A DNA stretch of 7,408 bases from an uncultured Rhodospirillales bacterium (GTDB taxonomy: Bacteria > Pseudomonadota > Alphaproteobacteria > Rhodospirillales > Casp-alpha2): NCBI GenBank assembly GCA_938074585.1, contig CALJEW010000233.1, forward strand, positions 1-7,408, in the 5' to 3' direction. Below the pieces are notes generated by a model. The model worked only from the letters and a program-made list of their open reading frames with translations. It ran no database searches and was not told where the DNA came from. Made by a program: the position numbers and the translations under genes. Of this stretch, positions 1 to 7,149 are shown in pieces. How positions within the stretch are numbered: position 1 is the stretch's first letter; every line of letters begins with the position of its first letter.

Positions 1-684
1 GCGATCTTCTTGTTTAATCACATGATAGCCAAATTTGGTTTTAACAGGGGTCGTGGTGTACGCCCCTTTATCCAAATCAAAGGCTGCTTTTTCGAATGCA
101 GGAACCATTTGACCACGGCCAAAATAGCCCAAGTCGCCACCCGTTGGCCCCGAAGGTCCGGTAGATTTTGTTTTCGCCAGTTGAGCGAAATCCTTGCCTT
201 TATCCAGCTCAGCAATAACAGCTAGGGCTACTTTTTTTTCTTTAACCAAAATATGGCGGGCCTGAATTTCTTCATTACCGGTACTTTGCGTCTTCATTTG
301 CTCATAGGCATCTTGAAGAGCTGCATCGGTTACTATTCTATTGATGGCTTCGTTGATAACGTTACGCTGAAGAAGCTGACGCTCAATCCGCGCCATTTCT
401 TTCTTGAAGGTGGCCGATTTATCAACGCCTTTTGAGCGGCCATCAGCTGATGTCAAATAAGTATCTATAACGCTATCTAGCAGTGTTGGAAAAATTTGAT
501 CAAATGGTACTTTCCGATACTGTTCAGGCAGTAATTTATGCGCTTCAACAATATCAATATGCGTGATCTCGTTCCCATTCACTTTTGCCACAATACGATT
601 ATCATCGACAGCTTGAACTTGGCTCGATACAGTTAATGCCAGCGTTAGTGCGGCAATAGAGACAGAAATGGCGCGAAGTAACAT
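1..684 (-). CDS. Exported parvulin-type peptidyl-prolyl cis-trans isomerase, C-terminus cut by window edge
   Basis: The reading frame is open for 228 codons from the ATG at 684 to the left edge, so the C-terminus is missing. Residues 1-25 look like a Sec signal peptide: Arg4, a hydrophobic stretch at 5-20 and a VQA cleavage site before VDD. Residues 30-135 form a helical SurA/PrsA-like chaperone segment (VNGNEIT at 35-41). A rotamase domain starts near 138, with ARHILV (142-147), GGDLGYFGRGQMVPAFEKAA (182-201) and FGYHVIK (218-224), all classic parvulin motifs. Such proteins catalyse prolyl isomerisation and help fold exported proteins in the periplasm. The start is supported by AAGGA at 692-696, seven bases upstream. 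The gene is transcribed away from secA, an arrangement I recall from many Alphaproteobacteria, where argJ often follows; that gene would lie outside the window. The family is clear. Whether it should be called PrsA-like or SurA-like is not settled by this fragment. Confidence 0.93.
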   Translation of the reverse strand, partial: MLLRAISVSIAALTLALTVSSQVQAVDDNRIVAKVNGNEITHIDIVEAHKLLPEQYRKVPFDQIFPTLLDSVIDTYLTSADGRSKGVDKSATFKKEMARIERQLLQRNVINEAINRIVTDAALQDAYEQMKTQSTGNEEIQARHILVKEKKVALAVIAELDKGKDFAQLAKTKSTGPSGPTGGDLGYFGRGQMVPAFEKAAFDLDKGAYTTTPVKTKFGYHVIKQEDR

Positions 685-691
685 TATTTAT

Positions 692-696
692 TCCTT
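692..696 (-). promoter_or_regulatory. Ribosome binding site of the parvulin gene
   Basis: AAGGA, read on the minus strand, lies seven bases before the ATG at 684. It decides that start over later in-frame Met codons and agrees with the intact signal peptide that follows it. Confidence 0.7.
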
Positions 697-722
697 TGGA
701 TATGAAGAAAACGTTGCCTACG

Positions 723-751
723 GATAAAGCATATCACTAAGCCCCATACAA
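723..751 (-). promoter_or_regulatory. Weak candidate promoter for the parvulin gene
   Basis: On the minus strand TTGTAT (746-751) and TTTATC (723-728) are separated by 17 bases and lie about 40 bases before the parvulin start. Each box matches only half to two thirds of the sigma-70 consensus, so this is tentative. It also overlaps the short membrane-like frame at 684-818; if that frame is a real gene, the promoter would have to be further upstream. Confidence 0.2.
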
Positions 752-797
752 GCGTCCAGATGCCTATTAAAATTAGTACGTTAAAATCATCTGCTAT

Positions 798-825
798 TTG
801 CCCTAGCCGGCCAAACTGTTATAAT
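798..825 (+). promoter_or_regulatory. Candidate promoter of the decayed DUF2927-like gene
   Basis: A perfect TATAAT lies at 820-825, with TTGCCC at 798-803 (four of six consensus bases) and a 16-base spacer. Transcription would begin near 832, only about three bases before the ATG at 835. No Shine-Dalgarno sequence is seen before that ATG. Either the mRNA was nearly leaderless or the upstream region has also changed. Confidence 0.35.
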
Positions 826-834
826 TAGCATCTT

Positions 835-1587
835 ATGAAATGGACTTATATATATCGCGTTTGTGCTTTTAGCCGCATTTGGATTAACCAATACACCCAG
901 CTTTGCCCAAAAGTCCTTAACCAACGCTAAAATCCTGAAAAAACTTCAATATTGTTGCGTTTGGAAACGAACGCACCAACAAACGTTATAAAGCTATACA
1001 TAAATGGAAAAACCGATCCGTGTTGGCATATACGGAGAAAACCACCCATCCTATTTTGAGTGGTATGTGCGCAAAAATATTCGCAATCTAGGGAATTAAC
1101 CGGCTAACCGACAAAGCTTTATTATAGAATCGAAAAAAACAATCGGCGACACTCGCCAAAGACTTTGATTACAAAACGTAAGTTTTATTGTTTTTTTTAT
1201 CTGCCAATGAGACTCCAAAAGCAGTACGAAAACATTTTGATAATGATTTAAAACAAGCCCAATTCATAATTGATAACTCAATCTGCTTTTCTAAGTTTTT
1301 ACCAAAGGCAATGAGATCAAAGCTGCTATTGCCACTTTACCCGACCGTCGTCCTAAAAACACATGCGGGCCTGTGTGATAGAGGAGCAAACCCTGGTTCT
1401 TAGGCTGGCAAGCGATAGTGTATCCATTAACCCATCCACACTCAATGACGTAAGACAATACTTGGAATTGACCGAACACAACCAATAAATGTTGATAATA
1501 TTTGATCACACCAGAATTACCACCAGATTGCAACGCGGACTCGCAATTGCAATGGGAAAGACGATATTGAACGAGATTCGCCCGTAA
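835..1587 (+). pseudogene. Decayed gene for a secreted DUF2927-like protein, many frameshifts
   Basis: No single frame is open, but joining the three plus frames gives one coherent protein of about 250 residues. The pieces are: MKWTY at 835-849; a signal peptide, IAFVLLAAFGL then NTPSFAQ, from 854; NFNIVAFGNE then RYKAIHKWK (942-1010); PIRVGIYGENHPSYFEWYVR (from 1013); ELTG (1093-1104); SFIIESKKTIGD (to about 1150); AKDFDYK and FFLSANETPKAVRKHFDNDL (1155-1250); KGNEIKAAIATLPDRRPKN (1304-1360); CVIEEQTLVL, SINPSTLND and YLELTEHNQ (1372-1485); and a tail ending NEIRP at 1584. In-frame stops at 1179 and 1486 interrupt it. Breaks often fall in short runs, such as the TA repeat at 847-855 and the A run at 938-943. 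The order of motifs (FGNE, basic Trp segment, PIRV, E-LTG, late EE-T--LGL, LTEH) matches DUF2927 (PF11150) as I remember it; the function of that family is unknown. Decay of one gene is clear; the family name is less sure. Confidence 0.75.
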
Positions 1588-1636
1588 TGGGGGCTGAAGT
1601 TGTTAAGCCTAAAACCGACAAAACACCTTAGATGCA

Positions 1637-1665
1637 TTGACACAAGCGCCTTACAACTTTATCTA
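1637..1665 (+). promoter_or_regulatory. Candidate secA promoter
   Basis: A perfect TTGACA at 1637-1642 is followed, after 17 bases, by TATCTA at 1660-1665. The -10 box is only a partial match. Transcription would start near 1672 and give a leader of about 80 bases before the secA ATG. Confidence 0.4.
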
Positions 1666-1739
1666 TTTGATGTGCCGGAATTGGTCTGAAAACCCATACC
1701 TTTAGATAGGTTAAGTTAATCGGTAACAAACATTTTCAC

Positions 1740-1743
1740 AGGA
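1740..1743 (+). promoter_or_regulatory. Ribosome binding site of secA
   Basis: AGGA within CACAGGACATT lies eight bases before the ATG at 1752, normal spacing. It supports this start, which also gives the usual SecA N-terminus. Confidence 0.75.
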
Positions 1744-1751
1744 CATTATCA

Positions 1752-4469
1752 ATGCTTAACGCTATTGCCAAACGCCTGTTTGGTTCCGCCAATGATCGCT
1801 ACTTAAAACGTCTAAACCCGCGTGTTGATGCTATTAATGCACTGGAACCCACCTTAATTGCATTAAGTGATGATGACTTGAAAGCCCGCACGCCTTGGCT
1901 GCGTGAACGTTTGGCTGCAGGCGAAAGCTTGGACGACGTTCTCGAAGATGCGTTTGCAACCGTGCGGGAAGCGGCAAAGCGGACCCTTGGTCAGCGCCAT
2001 TTTGATGTTCAGTTACTTGGCGGCATAATCCTGCATGAAGGGCGTATTTCTGAAATGCGCACGGGTGAAGGTAAAACTTTGGTCGCAACCTTGGCTGTCT
2101 ATTTGAACTCGCTTGAAGGCAAAGGCGTTCACGTTGTTACCGTTAACGATTATTTAGCTGAGCGCGACGCCGCATGGATGGGTCAGATTTATAGCTTCTT
2201 GGGCCTAACATCAGGTTGCATTGTTCACGGTATTGATGATGCGGAACGCCAACAACGCTATGCCTGTGATGTCACTTATGCCACTAACAATGAACTCGGC
2301 TTTGACTATTTGCGCGATAACATGAAATTTTCACGCGAAGAAATGGTCCAGCGCGATTTCAACTATGCCATTGTTGACGAAGTCGATAGTATTTTAGTCG
2401 ATGAAGCCAGAACACCTCTAATTATTTCTGGCCCAACCGAAGACAATTCAGACCTTTACGTCGCCATGGACAAAATCATCCCAAACTTGGGCCATGATGA
2501 TTATGAAAAAGACGAAAAAGCCCGCTCAATTGCGTTTACGGAAGTTGGCACAGAAAAGTTAGAAGTCTTATTGCGCGATGCAGAGATGCTGGTAGAAGGT
2601 AATTTGTACGACATCCAAAACGTGTCCTTGGTCCACCACGCGAACCAAGCCCTACGGGCCCATTATATGTTCAAACGCGACACCGATTACATTGTCAAAG
2701 ATAACCAAGTTATCATCATTGATGAATTTACCGGTCGCATGATGGAAGGTCGGCGCTATTCAGAGGGCTTGCATCAAGCATTGGAAGCCAAAGAAAACGC
2801 ACATATCGAAAATGAAAACCAGACGCTAGCCTCAATCACATTTCAGAATTATTTTCGCGCCTACCCCAAATTGTCTGGTATGACCGGTACGGCTATGACC
2901 GAAGCAGGCGAATTTGCAGAAATTTATAATTTGGAAGTGATCGATATTCCGACCAACGTTAAATGTATTCGCGACGACATGGACGACGAAGTGTATCGGA
3001 CAGCCCGCGAAAAAAATGACGCCATCGTTAAATTAGTTCAACAATGTCAAGAACGCAATCAACCGGTTTTGGTTGGCACTGTTAGTATCGAAAAATCAGA
3101 AGAACTATCTGAGCTTTTGAAAAAGTCAAAAGTGAAGCATCACGTGTTGAACGCCCGATATCATGAACAAGAAGCCCAGATTGTTGCCCAAGCAGGTCAA
3201 CCAGGTGCAGTAACAATCGCCACCAATATGGCGGGCCGGGGCACTGACATTCAAATGGGGGGCAACTTGGACATGCGCATCGCACAAGAAGTCTACCATG
3301 ACCCTGACACTGCCGAATATGCAAAAGCTGTTGCGAAGATCGAGAACGAAATTGCTGATTACCGAGTGAAATCACTTGAAGGCGGGGGATTGTTTGTTAT
3401 CGGCACAGAACGCCACGAAAGTCGACGCGTTGATAACCAGTTACGCGGACGTTCAGGCCGCCAAGGGGACCCAGGCACATCCGTCTTCTTCCTATCTTTG
3501 GAGGATGACCTAATGCGGATCTTTGGCTCGGAGCGGATCGACGGTATGTTGACCAAGCTTGGCCTAGAAGAAGGCGAAGCGATTGTTCACCCATGGGTCA
3601 ACAAAGCGCTTGAGAAAGCACAGCAAAAAGTAGAAGCCCGCAACTTCGAGATCCGGAAAAACTTACTTAAATTTGATGATGTCATGAATGACCAACGTAA
3701 AGTCATCTACGAACAACGCAAAGGCTTGATGGAATCAGAAGATGTTTCTGAAGAAGTCACTCACATGCGCATAGATATTATTGAAGGTGTTGTTGCCCGT
3801 TGCATCCCACCAAAAGCGTATGCCGAGCAATGGGATACAGATTTATTACACGAAGAAATCCTACGTATTGTAGGCCTAGACTTACCCATACAGGATTGGG
3901 CTAATGAAGAAGGCATTGCGGATGAAGAGATTCGCGAGCGTTTAAACGATGCGGCCAATCGTAGAATGGCTGAAAAAGCAGCTAATTATGGTCCAGAAGT
4001 CATGCGCAGTGTAGAAAAAAGCCTTCTACTTCAATTACTTGACCAACTTTGGAAAGAGCACTTGCTGACCCTTGATCATTTACGTCAAGGCATCGGGCTC
4101 CGTGCCTACGCACAACGTGACCCGCTCAATGAATACAAACAAGAAGCCTTTAATTTGTTCGAAGAAATGCTCGATAGTCTTCGTGAACGTGTAACACAGG
4201 TTTTGTGTCATGCGGAATTACAAATGGGAGATGAAGACCAGAAAATATTCTCTCAATCTGACCAAGAAATGCATGAAGGCCGTACCGACCCCGCATTTGC
4301 TCAAGATGAAGACGAACAACGCACGATCCCACGCCTCCCAACAACGGGCAGGAAAGCATCGACAAACGTTGACCCCAATGATCCATCCACTTGGGGTCGG
4401 GTTTCTCGAAATGCAGCATGTCCATGTGGATCTGGTAAAAAATATAAACATTGCCACGGAACTGCATAA
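1752..4469 (+). CDS. secA: Protein translocase subunit SecA
   Basis: This 905-residue protein is full length for a proteobacterial SecA. It is the cytoplasmic and membrane-associated ATPase that pushes unfolded preproteins through SecYEG. The N-terminus (MLNAIAKRLFGSANDRYLKR) is typical. The first nucleotide-binding domain has the Walker A motif MRTGEGKT (102-109) and Walker B with DEVD (209-212), followed by VDEARTPLIISGP. The preprotein cross-linking region follows, then SGMTGTA, and the second nucleotide-binding domain with NMAGRGTDIQMGGN and the arginine-rich QLRGRSGRQGDPG. The helical scaffold and wing domains include NFEIRKNLLKFDDVMNDQRK. A variable acidic linker precedes a C-terminal zinc site, CPCGSGKKYKHCH (890-902), with Cys890, Cys892, Cys901 and His902; in known SecA proteins this site binds SecB and lipid. 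No frameshift or missing motif was seen. It stands alone in its transcription unit, divergent from the parvulin gene and convergent with the Mo hydroxylase operon. Confidence 0.99.
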   Translation: MLNAIAKRLFGSANDRYLKRLNPRVDAINALEPTLIALSDDDLKARTPWLRERLAAGESLDDVLEDAFATVREAAKRTLGQRHFDVQLLGGIILHEGRISEMRTGEGKTLVATLAVYLNSLEGKGVHVVTVNDYLAERDAAWMGQIYSFLGLTSGCIVHGIDDAERQQRYACDVTYATNNELGFDYLRDNMKFSREEMVQRDFNYAIVDEVDSILVDEARTPLIISGPTEDNSDLYVAMDKIIPNLGHDDYEKDEKARSIAFTEVGTEKLEVLLRDAEMLVEGNLYDIQNVSLVHHANQALRAHYMFKRDTDYIVKDNQVIIIDEFTGRMMEGRRYSEGLHQALEAKENAHIENENQTLASITFQNYFRAYPKLSGMTGTAMTEAGEFAEIYNLEVIDIPTNVKCIRDDMDDEVYRTAREKNDAIVKLVQQCQERNQPVLVGTVSIEKSEELSELLKKSKVKHHVLNARYHEQEAQIVAQAGQPGAVTIATNMAGRGTDIQMGGNLDMRIAQEVYHDPDTAEYAKAVAKIENEIADYRVKSLEGGGLFVIGTERHESRRVDNQLRGRSGRQGDPGTSVFFLSLEDDLMRIFGSERIDGMLTKLGLEEGEAIVHPWVNKALEKAQQKVEARNFEIRKNLLKFDDVMNDQRKVIYEQRKGLMESEDVSEEVTHMRIDIIEGVVARCIPPKAYAEQWDTDLLHEEILRIVGLDLPIQDWANEEGIADEEIRERLNDAANRRMAEKAANYGPEVMRSVEKSLLLQLLDQLWKEHLLTLDHLRQGIGLRAYAQRDPLNEYKQEAFNLFEEMLDSLRERVTQVLCHAELQMGDEDQKIFSQSDQEMHEGRTDPAFAQDEDEQRTIPRLPTTGRKASTNVDPNDPSTWGRVSRNAACPCGSGKKYKHCHGTA

Positions 4470-4513
4470 GCTGACGTTTTAGGCAAAACTTTAAATTAAG
4501 GACTACGTTATCA

Positions 4514-4557
4514 AAAAAGCCCCAGTATCATAAACCAATATGATACTGGGGCTTTTT
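4514..4557. terminator. Bidirectional intrinsic terminator between secA and the MoaD-like gene
   Basis: A perfect 19-bp inverted repeat (4514-4532 and 4539-4557) encloses the six-base loop AACCAA. The core is GCCCCAGTATCATA, and the stem is flanked by A residues on the left and T residues on the right. It forms a stable stem followed by a U run when read from either strand. It lies 44 bases after the secA stop and 39 bases after the end of the convergent minus-strand operon, so it probably serves both. Confidence 0.93.
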
Positions 4558-4596
4558 AATTTCTTTTGTTACAATGCAATTTATTTCTTAAAAAAG

Positions 4597-4842
4597 TCAC
4601 CCACCACCAATTCGGGGCAGTAAATAAACTTCACTATTTTCAGTTACTTTTTCGAGCCATGCGTCTTGAAACACCGAACCATCAATAGCAACGGAAATAT
4701 CATCCACCATATGAGATTTAATATTCGGAAACCGTTCTTGCAGGTGGCGGAAGATTTGACGGACAGAGGTTGCTTCAACCTCCATCTCCGTCTCACCGCC
4801 CGCCATTTGAGAAATGGTCCCGCTTAAGATGACTTTAACCAT
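4597..4842 (-). CDS. MoaD/ThiS-family ubiquitin-like sulfur carrier
   Basis: This 81-residue protein has the size of MoaD, the small subunit of molybdopterin synthase. It starts with a beta strand (MVKVILSGTI), carries the helix SVRQIFRHLQERFPNIK (26-42), then DISVAIDGSVFQD and strand EVYLLPRI, and ends in Gly79-Gly80-Gly81. In MoaD and ThiS the C-terminal Gly-Gly is adenylated by a MoeB/ThiF-type enzyme and charged with sulfur as a thiocarboxylate. The gene begins ten bases after the stop of the Mo-binding subunit gene, as the last gene of that operon, which suggests a role in making or sulfurating the cofactor for that enzyme. No good Shine-Dalgarno sequence is visible in the short gap (GCTAAATTAG), so translation may be coupled to the upstream gene. 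A MoaE partner is not in the window. The ubiquitin-like fold is fairly sure; MoaD versus another sulfur-carrier role is inference. Confidence 0.85.
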   Translation of the reverse strand: MVKVILSGTISQMAGGETEMEVEATSVRQIFRHLQERFPNIKSHMVDDISVAIDGSVFQDAWLEKVTENSEVYLLPRIGGG

Positions 4843-4852
4843 CTAATTTAGC

Positions 4853-7147
4853 TTAAACGCTAGCTTCTTTAATCGCCTTCAAAACCTTAGGTGGCGACAT
4901 GGGAAGCTCTGTCATACGTAATCCCAATGCATTGGAAATGGCATTCGACATAGCAGCTAAGCCTGGAATAATTGGTGTTTCACCAACACCGCGCACCCCA
5001 TAAGGATGGTTAGGGTTCGGAACCTCGACGATTTTTGTATCAATCATTGGCAAATCAGATGCTAAAGGAATTCGATAATCTAAGAACCCACTGTTTTGTA
5101 AACGACCATCTTCCCCATACACATATTCTTCGTTCAAAGCCCAGCCGATGCATTGAACCGCACCGCCCTGATATTGACCTTCGACGAAGCTTGGGTGAAT
5201 AGCTTTTCCGGCGTCTTGAATAACTGTATAGCGCAAAACCTTTACGTGACCGGTTTCCTTATCAACTTCAACGTCAACCATGTGAGTGCCAAAACCGGGC
5301 CCAGCACCTTGTGCGTTAATCTCAGCGTGACCGGCAATAGGCCCACCGGTTTTTGGAGCTATTTTAGCTATTTCAGGAAGCGTCATAGGCTCGAAAACGC
5401 CTGCATTGCTGCTGGCAGGGCGCGCAGCGCCATCTTCCCAAACCACGGCATCTAGAGGAATATCCCACAATTGGGCAACCCGTTTGCGCATGTTTTCAAT
5501 CGCATTCCGTGCTGCTTCAATAGTCGCCAAACCACAAGCAAACGTTGTCCGGCTGCCTGCTGACAAGAAATTGAAACCCAAAACACTGGTATCCGCAATG
5601 ATTGGATTGATCAATCTCACATCAATACCCAGCTCTTCTGCTGCCATATTACACATCGATGCCCGTGATCCACCAATATCAGGCGATCCGGTGATCAACG
5701 TCAAAGTGCCGTCTTCATTTACGTTCAAATTTACACACGTTTCGCCACCAATATTGAACCAGAACCCAGAACCAATACCGCGTCCCTGGTTTGGCCCTAA
5801 GGGAATTTTATAATGATCAAGCGCCTTTGTAGCTTCAAGGACTTCAACAAAACCAATGGGGCCGAATTTAGGCCCATACGCCGTTTGGGTTCCTTCTTTG
5901 GCTGCATTTTTCAAGCGGAAATCAACCGGGTCCATTCCGATCCGTTCAGCCAATTCATCAATTACGCATTCAACTGCATATTCAGAAACCGGCGCTCCCG
6001 GTGCACGGTAAGCCGCAACTTTTGGGCGGTTCGACAATACGTCCCAACCGATTACATTAACATTAGCAATATCGTAGGGTGCAAATGCACACATGCAGCC
6101 GGGCTGCACAGATGAGCCTTGGAACGCGCCTGCTTGATATTTTAATTCAGCTTCACAGGCCATGATTTTACCGTCTTTGGTGATACCAATCTTTACCCGA
6201 ACGTTACCACCGGATGTTGGCCCAGATGAACGAAAAACTTCATCGCGTGTCATTGTGATTTTGACCGGACGGTAAGTCTTTTTAGACAATGCCAAAGCGA
6301 CCGGCTCAATAAAGACAACGGTTTTACCTCCGAATCCGCCGCCAATTTCAGATGGCGTCACCCGTAATTTAGAGATTTCCATGCCAACAAGTTTAGAGCA
6401 ATGAGCGCGAACCAAATATTGACCTTGGGTCGAACACCACAATTCAGCAGAGCCATTTTCAGAGAAGCTGGCTAAGCAGGAATGGGGTTCGATGTAACCT
6501 TGGTGAACGGGCTTCGTATCAAAGGTTTTTTCTAAAATTTCGTCAGCTTCAGCGAATCCACTGGCAATATCACCCATGTTGAATTCAAGGCGTTTAGCAA
6601 CGTTTGACGGTTTTGTTGGTTTTGGCTCAACACCGTCTGTGAACAAATCATCGTGCAACAACGGCGCGCCTGGTGCCATCGCTTCAACCACATCAATCAC
6701 ATGCGGTAACACTTCATATGTAACATCAATCAGTTTCAACGCTTGCTTTGCAATTTTTATGCTGGTTGCGGCAACGGCGGCAACTGCATGGCCATCATAA
6801 AGAACTTTTTCGCGGGCCATGATGTTACGAATCATATCACGGTAATTGACCATCATTTCGCCAGCGGGAACAAATTCGGAATCGCGATCTTCAAAATCAT
6901 CACGCGTCACCACAGCCTTAACACCAGAGAGCATTTGAGCTTTTGATGTATCGATGGAAATGATCCGGGCATGGGCATGTGGGCTTCTTAAAATTTTACC
7001 ATACAACATTCCGGGCAAGCGAGCATCGGCACCAAAGCGGGCACGGCCCGTTACTTTATCAACACCATCTGGGCGGTTGGTCCGTTTACCAACAAACTTT
7101 AACTCTTTATCGTCGGCGCCATATCCGAGATCCATTGAATTATCCAT
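4853..7147 (-). CDS. Xanthine dehydrogenase/CoxL-family molybdopterin-binding catalytic subunit, substrate unknown
   Basis: This complete 764-residue protein is the large subunit of a molybdenum hydroxylase, usual length for the separate-subunit type. Residues 15-155 are the a/b hammerhead domain (FVGKRTNRPDGVDKVTGRAR at 18-37, LYGKILRSPHAHARI at 48-62). The Mo-cofactor domains follow, with CSTQGQY (238-244), GGGFGGK (269-275), AYRAPGAP (379-386), GSPDIGGSRAS (487-497) and a terminal GVRGVGETPIIPG (717-729). Glu723 in GVGE aligns with the catalytic base of the family. The AYRCSFR loop of true CO dehydrogenase is absent, so it is not form I CoxL. By my hand alignment to bovine xanthine dehydrogenase, the Mo-site Gln767, Phe798 and Arg912 are kept (Gln241, Phe272, Arg381), while purine-binding Glu802 and Arg880 are Thr276 and Pro349. 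The substrate is therefore probably not xanthine; an aromatic, heterocyclic or acyl-CoA compound is possible. GAGGA lies ten bases before the ATG. No signal peptide is seen, so the enzyme is likely cytoplasmic. Confidence 0.95.
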   Translation of the reverse strand: MDNSMDLGYGADDKELKFVGKRTNRPDGVDKVTGRARFGADARLPGMLYGKILRSPHAHARIISIDTSKAQMLSGVKAVVTRDDFEDRDSEFVPAGEMMVNYRDMIRNIMAREKVLYDGHAVAAVAATSIKIAKQALKLIDVTYEVLPHVIDVVEAMAPGAPLLHDDLFTDGVEPKPTKPSNVAKRLEFNMGDIASGFAEADEILEKTFDTKPVHQGYIEPHSCLASFSENGSAELWCSTQGQYLVRAHCSKLVGMEISKLRVTPSEIGGGFGGKTVVFIEPVALALSKKTYRPVKITMTRDEVFRSSGPTSGGNVRVKIGITKDGKIMACEAELKYQAGAFQGSSVQPGCMCAFAPYDIANVNVIGWDVLSNRPKVAAYRAPGAPVSEYAVECVIDELAERIGMDPVDFRLKNAAKEGTQTAYGPKFGPIGFVEVLEATKALDHYKIPLGPNQGRGIGSGFWFNIGGETCVNLNVNEDGTLTLITGSPDIGGSRASMCNMAAEELGIDVRLINPIIADTSVLGFNFLSAGSRTTFACGLATIEAARNAIENMRKRVAQLWDIPLDAVVWEDGAARPASSNAGVFEPMTLPEIAKIAPKTGGPIAGHAEINAQGAGPGFGTHMVDVEVDKETGHVKVLRYTVIQDAGKAIHPSFVEGQYQGGAVQCIGWALNEEYVYGEDGRLQNSGFLDYRIPLASDLPMIDTKIVEVPNPNHPYGVRGVGETPIIPGLAAMSNAISNALGLRMTELPMSPPKVLKAIKEASV

Positions 7148-7149
7148 AA

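Larger units (their letters stand above)
684..818 (-). other. Short membrane-like reading frame overlapping the parvulin start (possible small gene or remnant)
   Basis: A 44-codon frame without ATG runs from just after a stop to a TAA at 684-686, which shares its last base with the parvulin ATG (TAATG). It encodes a strongly hydrophobic stretch, NVLILIGIWTLVWGLVICFI, followed at once by RRQR, as expected for one membrane helix with a cytoplasmic positive end. The only standard start codon in frame is a GTG inside the helix. An ATG in another frame at 789-791 would need a frameshift to join it. It may be the end of a decayed gene, an ORF with an unusual start, or chance in AT-rich DNA. I do not recognise a family. 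Confidence 0.22.
1588..1751 (+). other. Leader region of secA, with possible leftover coding
   Basis: The stretch between the decayed gene and secA holds no intact gene. A short frame at 1567-1629 (SPVMGAEVVKPKTDKTP then a stop) reads like protein and may be a further scrap of the decayed gene in another frame. The remainder contains the candidate secA promoter and ribosome binding site. No riboswitch or clear terminator was seen between the pseudogene and secA. Confidence 0.4.

Noticed and set aside
10..435. Open frames on both strands at the left edge
   Set aside because: They overlap the parvulin coding frame, which has clear family motifs and a signal peptide.
1188..1403. 71-residue open frame on the plus strand
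   Set aside because: It is one fragment of the decayed gene; similarity to the family continues in other frames on both sides, and its start has no ribosome binding site.
1291..1533. 80-residue open frame on the minus strand
   Set aside because: It is antisense to the decayed gene, whose plus-strand pieces make a coherent protein; no family or ribosome binding site recognised.
1699..1712. ACCT-TTAGAT-AGGT small inverted repeat before secA
   Set aside because: A four-base stem is too short to claim as an operator or hairpin; likely chance.
4150..4486. Several overlapping open frames on both strands over the 3' end of secA
   Set aside because: They are shadows of the secA C-terminus, which has a clear zinc-binding motif in its own frame.
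5153..6115. Three plus-strand open frames of 100-135 residues in a row
   Set aside because: They lie antisense to the Mo-binding subunit, differ in frame and show no recognisable domains.
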